Part shown: positions 1 to 5,224 of the stretch, piece by piece
Position numbering within the stretch: position 1 is the stretch's first letter
Layout: every line of letters begins with the position of its first letter
Assembly (NCBI GenBank): GCA_023135995.1
Contig: JAGLRY010000007.1
Location: forward strand, 1-6,720
Source: Candidatus Aminicenantota bacterium
GTDB lineage: Bacteria > Acidobacteriota > Aminicenantia > Aminicenantales > Aminicenantaceae
Reading direction: 5' to 3'
Length of the DNA stretch: 6,720 bases
Program-made: the position numbers and the translations under genes
Notes under the pieces: model-generated
Databases searched by the model: none
Seen by the model: only the letters and a program-made list of their open reading frames with translations
Told to the model about the DNA's origin: nothing

Positions 1-20
1 CTGAATTCCTGGGAGTGCTC

Positions 21-67
21 ATTTTTTTTTAATTCCGCTTGAAAATGGGATTTTGTGGTGCTATTAT
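21..67 (+). promoter_or_regulatory. Predicted sigma70-type promoter of dnaA with upstream T-tract
   Basis: A -35 hexamer TTGAAA (39-44) and a -10 hexamer TATTAT (62-67) each match consensus at five of six positions and are separated by exactly 17 bases. A run of nine T followed by AATT (22-34) lies just upstream of the -35, where an UP element would sit. Transcription would begin near 74, giving a leader of about 80 bases to the preferred dnaA start. DnaA-box-like sites lie in that leader, so autoregulation by DnaA is plausible. The promoter is seen by eye only; no start site is demonstrated. Confidence 0.6.
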
Positions 68-108
68 ATTTGGGCCTTCTCGCAACCCACTCTCAGCATC
101 TATGAAGG

Positions 109-140
109 TTTTCCACAGGTGTGAAAATTTCTGTGGAAAT
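109..140. promoter_or_regulatory. Inverted pair of DnaA-box-like sites in the dnaA leader
   Basis: TTTTCCACA at 109-117 (+) differs from the consensus TTATCCACA at one position. TGTGGAAAT at 132-140 reads as ATTTCCACA on the - strand, with two differences. The two sites face each other across 14 bases, between the predicted promoter and the preferred dnaA start. Such a placement is typical for origin-proximal boxes and for repression of dnaA by its own product. Binding is inferred from sequence only. Confidence 0.5.
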
Positions 141-153
141 CTCATTGAAACAG

Positions 154-1485
154 ATGGAACACAAAGATAAAAATAATCCTTGGCTCAAAATACAGAATGA
201 GATCCAAAACGAAATAGACAAAAACAGTTTCGAGACCTGGTTCTCTCCCACGGTCTATATCGGCGAAGAATCGGATTCCCTCTACATAAAAGTGCCCAAC
301 TCCTATTTTAAAGATTGGCTCTCTTTTCACTACACGAGCCTGGTCAGTAGGATCTCCCAAGATCTTTTTGACAAGTCCTATGAGATCAAATACATTGTGG
401 ACGATACTTCCTCCCCTTTCATCCGCCGGTCTCCTGAGGAGCGGAAGTCAAAACACGGCCAACTCCTCAATCCCAACCTTAATCCGAATTACACATTCGA
501 AAACTTTGTTGTCGGTTCATGCAACCAATTTGCCCATGCCGCAGCTACGGCGGTAGTTAAAAATCCAGCAAAATCCTACAATCCTCTTTATGTTTATGGT
601 GGTGCTGGCTTGGGCAAAACTCATCTAATGAATGCCATTGGCCACAATATATTAAATAACTGTCGCAGCCTTAAGATTCTCTATATCACGACCGAAAAGT
701 TCATGAACGACCTTATCAATCATCTCCAATACGGAAAAGTCCTTGATTTCCGCCAAAAATACCGCAGTGTGGACGTTCTTCTTATCGACGATATTCACTA
801 TCTATCCGGGAGAGAAAGAACCAAAGAAGAATTTTTTCACACCTTTAACCACCTCTACGACAGCCAAAAACAGATCGTTATCTCCAGTGACTGTCCGCCC
901 AAAGAGATCCCCAATCTCGAAGAGCGTTTCAGCTCTCGGTTCGAATGGGGATTGATCGCCGACCTCAAACCTCCTGATATCGAAACCCGCATCGCCATCC
1001 TTAAGAAAAAATCGGCATTGGAGCGGATCGACCTTCCTGAGAGTGTGGCCCTCTTCATCGCAGATAAAGTCCGTTCCAACATCAGGGAGCTTGAAGGGTA
1101 TCTTCGCCGCGTCATCGCCTATTCCTCTCTCAAGGGAGAGGACATTGATTTAGACTTGGCCAAAGAAGCCCTTAAAAGCTTGTTGGACGCAACCTCACAC
1201 ATCGTAACTGTGGAAAAGATCCAAAAGATCGTCTGTCATAAATTCAAGATCATGCTCTCCCAACTGAAAGCCAAAAACAATTCTCCAAAAGTCGCATTCC
1301 CCCGTCAGATCGCCATGTATCTCTCCAAAGAGCTGACGAAAACTTCTCTTCCAGAAATAGGTAAAAAATTCGGTGGAAAACACCACACCACGGTCATACA
1401 TAGTGTCCGCAAGATCGAGAAACTAAGAATGAAAGACCCCGAATTTAACAAAGAAATAAACAGTATAATTAGCTATATTCGTTAG
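154..1485 (+). CDS. dnaA: Chromosomal replication initiator protein DnaA
   Basis: DnaA is the AAA+ ATPase that binds DnaA boxes at oriC, melts the origin and recruits the helicase. From ATG 154 the protein has 443 residues, normal for the family. Domain I is residues 1-75 or so (NPWLKI..., SFETWF). A short linker leads to the AAA+ domain from about residue 110. Visible motifs are Walker A GGAGLGKT (149-156), Walker B LLIDD (to Asp212/213), an ERFSSRF arginine-finger box (Arg258/Arg262) and a sensor-II NIRELEG segment. The C-terminal DNA-binding domain ends with the signature GGKHHTTVIHS (from 407), where a His replaces the Asp often seen in GGRDHTTV. An in-frame GTG at 121 would add 11 residues (454 total) but abuts the DnaA-box pair and adds nothing family-like. 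ATG 154 lacks a strong ribosome binding site (GGAAA at 135-139 is distant), so the start is not certain. TTG 145 is a further option. Confidence 0.97.
   Translation: MEHKDKNNPWLKIQNEIQNEIDKNSFETWFSPTVYIGEESDSLYIKVPNSYFKDWLSFHYTSLVSRISQDLFDKSYEIKYIVDDTSSPFIRRSPEERKSKHGQLLNPNLNPNYTFENFVVGSCNQFAHAAATAVVKNPAKSYNPLYVYGGAGLGKTHLMNAIGHNILNNCRSLKILYITTEKFMNDLINHLQYGKVLDFRQKYRSVDVLLIDDIHYLSGRERTKEEFFHTFNHLYDSQKQIVISSDCPPKEIPNLEERFSSRFEWGLIADLKPPDIETRIAILKKKSALERIDLPESVALFIADKVRSNIRELEGYLRRVIAYSSLKGEDIDLDLAKEALKSLLDATSHIVTVEKIQKIVCHKFKIMLSQLKAKNNSPKVAFPRQIAMYLSKELTKTSLPEIGKKFGGKHHTTVIHSVRKIEKLRMKDPEFNKEINSIISYIR
1209..1217 (-). promoter_or_regulatory. DnaA-box-like site inside dnaA
   Basis: TGTGGAAAA on the + strand is TTTTCCACA on the - strand, identical to the leader box at 109-117. 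It lies within the dnaA coding region, so protein coding may explain it. It counts mainly as one of three exact copies of this 9-mer (109, 1209, 1660); I found no other copy in the rest of the window. Confidence 0.35.
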
Positions 1486-1600
1486 AGAATCAGTAAATTA
1501 CGGGAGTTTTTCACATTTTCATTTGCTTTTATTATTTTATTTATTTAATCTTATTTATATTTATTAAAGAATAATAGATCCAATAAGGAAAAGTGGAAAA
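1486..1600. other. dnaA-dnaN intergenic region with AT-rich candidate DNA unwinding element
   Basis: The 115-base gap contains a stretch, 1527-1576, with only two G/C bases in 50 (C1550 and G1569). It includes six TTATT pentamers (1529, 1532, 1537, 1541, 1551, 1561). Just upstream, TTTTTCACA (1507-1515) is a two-mismatch DnaA-box-like 9-mer. In several bacteria, for example Bacillus subtilis, the dnaA-dnaN gap is where the origin melts, and this stretch has the right place and composition. No convincing -35/-10 pair for dnaN stands out; the AT-rich run contains several weak -10-like hexamers. No rho-independent terminator was seen, so dnaN may also be read through from the dnaA promoter. Confidence 0.5.
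1585..1590 (+). promoter_or_regulatory. Ribosome binding site of dnaN
   Basis: AAGGAA lies 10 bases before ATG 1601. This is an acceptable purine-rich Shine-Dalgarno sequence and supports that start codon. Confidence 0.6.
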
Positions 1601-2701
1601 ATGAAATTCTCAATCGATAAAGAAGACATTCAAAGAGAGCTTCAACTCCTCCAAGGCATTGTGGAAAAAAGGAACACAATGCCCATCCTTGCCAACATTT
1701 TGATCAATACTTCAGAGAATGAGGTCGAGCTCACAGGGACAGACCTCGAAGTTGGTCTCAAAACCCACTTCCCTGCAGAAATCGAGGAAAAGGGGTCCAT
1801 TACAATATCCGGTAAAAAGCTGTTCGAGATCGTGAGGTCGTTAGCTGGAGATAAAAAAGTGACATTTCATGAGAGTGACAGTCTCCTCATGGAGATCATC
1901 TCTGGGGAAAGTCAGTTTAAAGTTCTCTGTTTGCCCAAAGAAGATTATCCTCAGGTTCCAGAGCCAAAATTTGAAAAGAAGATCGTACTTCCATTGGAAA
2001 AATTCAAAGATATGATCGAAAGAGTGTATTTCGCCATCACACAAGAACAGAGGTACTATCTGAATGGGGCCTTGATGATCCTTAAGGATAACAGCATAGA
2101 GATGATAAGCACCGACGGTCACCGGTTAGCCTACACATCCATGATGTTGGATGATCTGCATGTCGAGGGAGAGATCAAGGGGATCGTTTCAAAAAAAACG
2201 CTCAATGAACTGAGAAAGTTTGAGGATGAGACCATCGAGTTCGATTTAGATGAGAACAATCTCTTCTTCAAAGTGAAGAACCGAACTCTGATGTCAAGGA
2301 TCATTGAAGGAAAATTTCCCAACTATGAGGCTGTCATCCCTCAGGACAATACAAACATCATAGTTTTTTCCCGCGAGGAGATCACAGATGCTATTCGCCG
2401 CGTATCTCTATTATCCACAGAGCGTTCAAGAGGAATAAAGTTTAATATAGAGAAGAAACAGATTCGGCTTTTTTCATCAAACCCAGAAATAGGAGAAGCG
2501 CGCGACAAGGTGGATGTCGATTATGACGGCGAGAGCTTTGAAATAGGCTTTAATTCTCAATACATCCTTGATTTTCTGACAACCGTCAAATCAGAGCGAG
2601 TGCGCTGTGAAATAAAGGATGAAAACAGCGCCGTCTTACTAAGGCCCGATGAAGAGGGCGCGATCAAGTATCTGTATGTCCTGATGCCCATGAAGATATA
2701 G
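1601..2701 (+). CDS. dnaN: DNA polymerase III beta subunit (sliding clamp) DnaN
   Basis: The beta clamp is a ring-shaped dimer that encircles DNA and tethers DNA polymerase III and other replication and repair proteins. The 366-residue product matches the usual length of about 365-380 and should fold as three similar clamp domains. Recognisable segments are KRNTMPILANILI in domain 1 (from about residue 23), GTDLEVGL, the KEDYPQVPEP loop near the domain 1-2 boundary, STDGHRLAY (170-178) and the C-terminal LYVLMPMKI. The MPM-type C-terminus, which contributes to the partner-binding pocket, is present. The start is supported by AAGGAA ten bases upstream. The gene follows dnaA in the standard order, with the AT-rich gap between. 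It ends only 5 bases from the convergent apbE stop codon, and no recF follows. Confidence 0.97.
   Translation: MKFSIDKEDIQRELQLLQGIVEKRNTMPILANILINTSENEVELTGTDLEVGLKTHFPAEIEEKGSITISGKKLFEIVRSLAGDKKVTFHESDSLLMEIISGESQFKVLCLPKEDYPQVPEPKFEKKIVLPLEKFKDMIERVYFAITQEQRYYLNGALMILKDNSIEMISTDGHRLAYTSMMLDDLHVEGEIKGIVSKKTLNELRKFEDETIEFDLDENNLFFKVKNRTLMSRIIEGKFPNYEAVIPQDNTNIIVFSREEITDAIRRVSLLSTERSRGIKFNIEKKQIRLFSSNPEIGEARDKVDVDYDGESFEIGFNSQYILDFLTTVKSERVRCEIKDENSAVLLRPDEEGAIKYLYVLMPMKI
1660..1668 (-). promoter_or_regulatory. DnaA-box-like site at the start of dnaN
   Basis: TGTGGAAAA is TTTTCCACA on the - strand, the same 9-mer as at 109 and 1209. It lies about 85 bases downstream of the AT-rich stretch, within the first codons of dnaN. 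If that stretch is the unwinding element, this box and the upstream ones flank it. It is coding sequence as well, so function is inferred. Confidence 0.35.
2411..2419 (+). promoter_or_regulatory. Perfect consensus DnaA box within dnaN
   Basis: TTATCCACA matches the E. coli-type DnaA box exactly. It lies inside dnaN codons for Leu-Ser-Thr, so it may be fortuitous. It is the only perfect consensus copy I found in the window and lies about 0.8 kb downstream of the candidate origin core. Confidence 0.35.
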
Positions 2702-2720
2702 CCTTTTTACTCAGAAGGCT
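2700..2720. terminator. Small dyad at the dnaN/apbE convergent junction, weak terminator candidate
   Basis: AGCCTT (2700-2705) pairs with AAGGCT (2715-2720) across a 9-base loop, overlapping both stop codons. It is the only inverted repeat I see at this junction, and convergent genes need termination on both strands. The stem is short and no clear T-run follows it on either strand, so a functional terminator is doubtful. Confidence 0.2.
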
Positions 2721-3651
2721 TAAAAGAGATGGGTTTCCCCAGAGATAAGATGTTTCCGTCAGCATCGATGAGGACAGCGCCGTACTGGGGGTATAAACAG
2801 AGGATTTTTTGTGCTTGTGTGGACACAAACAAGGCCGTTGACAGTGCATCACAGAGCGCTGCCTCAGGGCCGACCACAGTCACGCTCTGTTTTCCTCTTG
2901 CTGGAAAGCCGGAATGGGGGTCAAACACGTGGTGGTAACGGACCCCCTTTTCAACGAAATATCTCTGGTAATCGCCGGTTGTCGCTGCGGCTTCATCGGA
3001 GATGGAAAGAATTCCTGAGAATCCTGATTTTCTTGGATGCTTAATGCCGATCTTCCAAGGAAGATCTTTAGGGTTTGTTCCCCAGCAGTAGAGGTCGCCA
3101 CCGGCATTCACGAATCCCTTTGCAATCCCCATTTCTATTAGGGCCGAACAAACGTGGTCGATGCCATACCCCTTGGCGATGCCTCCCCAGTCCAGCTTTG
3201 ATCCCTGAGCGAGGACGAGACGCCCTTCTAGAACATGGATTTTGTCCATACCGATTGTGTTTTTTGCACTGTCTAAATCCTCGACAGTAGGGATACGGAA
3301 TGACTGATCATGAAATCCCCAGACCCGAGAGAGGGCTCCCACCGAAATGTCGAATTTTCCTTCAGAGTCTTGGTAAACGGCATAAGCCTTTTGGTAGAGG
3401 GAAAGAACCTCAGAAGAAGTCAAATCCGTTGATTCGGGGGAGAAGAGTGTTTCGATGTCTGTGAAAACCTCATGGACAGTCTTTTTTACCGCTTTAAATT
3501 GCGAGGATGAACAGAGGACCTTAACCTCGCACACCGTATCAAAATAAATAAAGGTCGTTGTATTCCAGGTTTCTTTGTGTGTACAGTTGGCAAGGAGAAC
3601 ACAGAGGACACAGAGGAGGGCCCAGCGCTTTTTACCCAATGACCGTATCAA
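2707..3651 (-). CDS. apbE: FAD:protein FMN transferase, ApbE family, probable lipoprotein
   Basis: ApbE uses FAD to attach FMN covalently to a threonine of target proteins such as NqrC or RnfG, usually on the outer face of the membrane. Family segments run in order: FDTVCEV, LSRVWGF, DWGGIAKGYGID (154-165), NAGGD (182-186), TTGDYQRY (224-231), HHVFDPHSGFP (240-250) and DALSTALF (268-275); the last carries the Asp/Thr typical of the metal and flavin site. From TTG 3651 the protein has 314 residues and starts MIRSLGKKRW, a positively charged stretch, then a hydrophobic core to Cys23 in LLANC. This is a lipoprotein-type signal, though Asn just before the Cys is unusual. AGGG lies 8 bases before that TTG. 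Other starts are GTG 3708 (333 residues, long overlap with the upstream gene and no visible ribosome binding site) and TTG 3639. The start overlaps the end of the upstream NusG_II gene, suggesting translational coupling. Confidence 0.9.
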   Translation of the reverse strand: MIRSLGKKRWALLCVLCVLLANCTHKETWNTTTFIYFDTVCEVKVLCSSSQFKAVKKTVHEVFTDIETLFSPESTDLTSSEVLSLYQKAYAVYQDSEGKFDISVGALSRVWGFHDQSFRIPTVEDLDSAKNTIGMDKIHVLEGRLVLAQGSKLDWGGIAKGYGIDHVCSALIEMGIAKGFVNAGGDLYCWGTNPKDLPWKIGIKHPRKSGFSGILSISDEAAATTGDYQRYFVEKGVRYHHVFDPHSGFPARGKQSVTVVGPEAALCDALSTALFVSTQAQKILCLYPQYGAVLIDADGNILSLGKPISFKPSE

Positions 3652-4363
3652 CAGAGCAACCCTGAACTTCCATGAAAAAATGGTTGGGAGCACAGATAAT
3701 GCGCTCACCGGCGCGTGAAACGGGTGGAGAGCAGAGACATATCCGGCCTTGACATGAGGACTCCATTACCCGAGCTTCACCGCCAGCGATGTGAATCGCA
3801 ATGGGCCCGGTCTGTCCGGGAAAAGATACAGATCGCGCCTCTCGTAAAGAATACTCTCCTCTTTTGAGTCCTTCGATATAGACGGAGACAGAGTCACCCG
3901 CTGCCAAACGAGAGTGCTGGTTTTTCGAGGAGACGACAGTGAGGCAGGATGACGGGGGATCTTTCTTTTTCATCTCTTCCCATAGAGAACGGAGACTCCA
4001 AGATCTCATGTCCCATACTTTACCGCCCTTGACCATTGTAAACGACGGAAGCGCTTTGACCTGAAGACGGCGATAGGAGATGGACAGCTCTGTGTGATTC
4101 GGGCCTGAACCTCTTTGCCATCCCTGTTGGAGGAGGATTTGTTTTAAGCTGTCTTCCTGGGGGTGGGAACAGAGAAACCGGAATCTTTTTTCCCCGGCTG
4201 GAGTGGATTTTTCCAATTCTGCAAGGAGAGGAGAAAAGAAGAGATGGGGATTTTCCCCGATAATATAGAGGGTGCTTCCCTTTTGGCCTCTCCTTGCCGC
4301 CCACAATAGCGGAGCCAGAAGAGGAGTAGCAAGAAAGGTTGAAAAAAAACGACGCCTATCCAT
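3632..4363 (-). CDS. Exported protein with Tat-type signal, thioredoxin-like middle and NusG domain II-like C-terminus
   Basis: The 243-residue product has three parts. Residues 2-25 (DRRRFFS, then a hydrophobic run) resemble a twin-arginine signal. Residues about 30-135 look thioredoxin-like: strand LYIIG, then FFSPLLAELE, and later ALPSFTMVKGGKVWDM (104-119), like the cis-proline strand and hairpin. No CXXC is present where the active site would lie (GENPH). Residues about 157-235 match the NusG domain II/DUF1312 pattern (VYIEG..., ARVMESSC, GRIC, ERIICAPN). Its Cys204, Cys209 and Cys224 are the family's usual cysteines, and Cys211 is extra. Function is unknown. Stand-alone NusG_II proteins are commonly encoded beside ApbE and Rnf-type genes, as here with apbE directly downstream and overlapping. 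The start is well supported by AAAGGAG. The thioredoxin reading is my inference; the NusG_II call is firmer. Confidence 0.75.
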   Translation of the reverse strand: MDRRRFFSTFLATPLLAPLLWAARRGQKGSTLYIIGENPHLFFSPLLAELEKSTPAGEKRFRFLCSHPQEDSLKQILLQQGWQRGSGPNHTELSISYRRLQVKALPSFTMVKGGKVWDMRSWSLRSLWEEMKKKDPPSSCLTVVSSKNQHSRLAAGDSVSVYIEGLKRGEYSLREARSVSFPGQTGPIAIHIAGGEARVMESSCQGRICLCSPPVSRAGERIICAPNHFFMEVQGCSVDTVIG

Positions 4364-4369
4364 GTCGCT

Positions 4370-4376
4370 CTCCTTT
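4370..4376 (-). promoter_or_regulatory. Strong ribosome binding site of the NusG_II-domain gene
   Basis: On the - strand AAAGGAG lies six bases before ATG 4363. This near-ideal Shine-Dalgarno sequence fixes the start of the first gene of the - strand operon and rules out longer in-frame versions. Confidence 0.8.
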
Positions 4377-4392
4377 GCGTGTTCTTCAAATC

Positions 4393-4421
4393 ATTCTCTT
4401 TAAAAATCAGTTAAATGTCAA
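4393..4421 (-). promoter_or_regulatory. Predicted promoter of the NusG_II-apbE operon
   Basis: On the - strand a perfect TTGACA (4421-4416) is followed after 17 bases by GAGAAT (4398-4393), which matches the -10 consensus at four of six positions. Transcription would start near 4386 and leave a short leader of about 20 bases to ATG 4363. The -10 is weak, so an activator or another -10 may be used. Confidence 0.45.
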
Positions 4422-4454
4422 ACTCATGTACGTCCAGCCCTTCTCACGGTTTTT

Positions 4455-4477
4455 GGGGATGCTTACACCGCATCTCT
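4455..4477. repeat. Imperfect dyad between the divergent promoters, possible operator
   Basis: GATGC (4458-4462) pairs with GCATC (4470-4474) across a seven-base loop. The arms extend outward by three more pairs if G-T pairs are allowed. The dyad sits between the two divergent -35 elements, where a regulator could reach both. No T-run follows on either strand, so it is not an intrinsic terminator. It may be chance. Confidence 0.2.
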
Positions 4478-4482
4478 AATCG

Positions 4483-4511
4483 TTGACAAAGCTTAGAAAG
4501 ATGTATATTGT
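4483..4511 (+). promoter_or_regulatory. Predicted promoter of the DoxX-oxidoreductase operon
   Basis: A perfect -35 TTGACA (4483-4488) is followed by TATATT (4504-4509, 15-base spacer) or TATTGT (4506-4511, 17-base spacer). Either -10 gives a start near 4516 and a leader of roughly 165 bases before ATG 4681, long for a simple operon. The -35 is convincing; the choice of -10 is not settled. Confidence 0.45.
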
Positions 4512-4680
4512 TTTTGCGTCGGGATGGAACACACGAATTGTTTTTCTTTCGCAAAATCAAGAGCAGATCCTGGCCTGCCACGCGCGTAAACGCTGGTTGT
4601 ACAGGACCAGAAATACACCACCATAAAAGGGATACAATTCTGGCGTTTTGAATCGAATTTCGATGAAAGGCAGGACTATT

Positions 4681-5199
4681 ATGCGAGAGGATTCCTTGAC
4701 GTGTTCAGAACGAGCCAAGAAGTACTCGGTGTTTCAGACGTTCACGCTCGTTTTTCTCAGGATGTTAATCGGATGGCATTTTTTGTATGAAGGGATAGCG
4801 AAGCTGCTCAATCCCTATTGGACATCGGCGGGATATCTATCAGAGTCCAAATGGCTGTTTTCAGGAGTGTTTACGGCCATCACCGATAATCCTTCGCTGT
4901 TAAAAACAGTGGATTTCCTCAACATTTGGGGGCAGATCGCTATCGGACTGGCTCTCATCACAGGCCTGTTGACATCTTGGGCTTGCATTGCAGGAATCCT
5001 TCTTCTGTTGATCTATTATGTGTGCAACCCTCCCTTTGTCGGATACTCCTATTCCGTGCCGTCTGAGGGAAGTTACTTGGTCGTCAATAAGATCTTGATT
5101 GAAATGGCGGCACTCGGCATTTTGCTCGCCTTTCCGACCGGAAAGATACTGGGGCTGGACAGTATCATCTTAAAGAAAAGAAAAAAAGCAGGACAATAG
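4681..5199 (+). CDS. DoxX-family integral membrane protein
   Basis: From ATG 4681 the product has 172 residues with four probable membrane helices, at about 20-40 (FLRMLIGWHFLYEGIAKL), 78-97, 98-115 and 133-152, and a basic tail KKRKK. The segment WHFLYEGIAKL with PYWTSAGYL after it is typical of DoxX/DoxD-like proteins, named after the small subunit of archaeal thiosulfate:quinone oxidoreductase. Most bacterial members have no proven reaction and are thought to be redox-linked membrane partners. AGGA lies five bases before ATG 4681. In-frame upstream starts TTG 4648 (183 residues) and ATG 4663 have no better ribosome binding site. The Gfo/Idh/MocA gene begins 25 bases after the stop, so the two are very likely cotranscribed. 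The biochemical role cannot be read from sequence. Confidence 0.85.
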   Translation: MREDSLTCSERAKKYSVFQTFTLVFLRMLIGWHFLYEGIAKLLNPYWTSAGYLSESKWLFSGVFTAITDNPSLLKTVDFLNIWGQIAIGLALITGLLTSWACIAGILLLLIYYVCNPPFVGYSYSVPSEGSYLVVNKILIEMAALGILLAFPTGKILGLDSIILKKRKKAGQ

Positions 5200-5214
5200 A
5201 ACCCCCCGAGTTTT

Positions 5215-5220
5215 GGAGGA
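5215..5220 (+). promoter_or_regulatory. Ribosome binding site of the Gfo/Idh/MocA gene
   Basis: GGAGGA ends four bases before ATG 5225. It is a strong Shine-Dalgarno sequence and settles the start of a reading frame that has no stop codon within the window. Confidence 0.8.
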
Positions 5221-5224
5221 GCGA

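Larger units (their letters stand above)
4364..4680. other. Divergent intergenic control region
   Basis: This 317-base gap separates the - strand NusG_II-apbE operon from the + strand DoxX-oxidoreductase pair. It holds a predicted promoter for each direction, a small dyad at 4455-4477 between them and a direct repeat of ATTGTTTTT at 4507-4515 and 4537-4545 (start-to-start 30 bases). The leader from about 4516 to 4680 holds no RNA gene or riboswitch that I recognise. A 41-codon open frame at 4501-4626 is not supported as a gene. Confidence 0.55.

Noticed and set aside
121..153. GTG 121 start for dnaA, adding 11 residues
   Set aside because: The added residues do not resemble a DnaA N-terminus and overlap the leader DnaA-box pair. 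It cannot be fully excluded because ATG 154 lacks a strong ribosome binding site.
1501..1600. CRISPR, tRNA or riboswitch in the dnaA-dnaN gap or elsewhere
   Set aside because: I saw no regularly spaced repeats, cloverleaf or known aptamer pattern. The repeated TTATT pentamers are too short and too irregular for an array.
2707..3708. Long form of apbE from GTG 3708
   Set aside because: It needs a 77-base overlap with the upstream gene, has no visible ribosome binding site and buries the lipoprotein signal internally. The TTG 3651 start is preferred, though not proven.
4501..4626. A 41-codon + strand open frame starting ATG TAT ATT in the divergent gap
   Set aside because: Its start codon overlaps the predicted -10 of the DoxX promoter, so the transcript would begin inside it. 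It has no good ribosome binding site and no recognisable sequence character.
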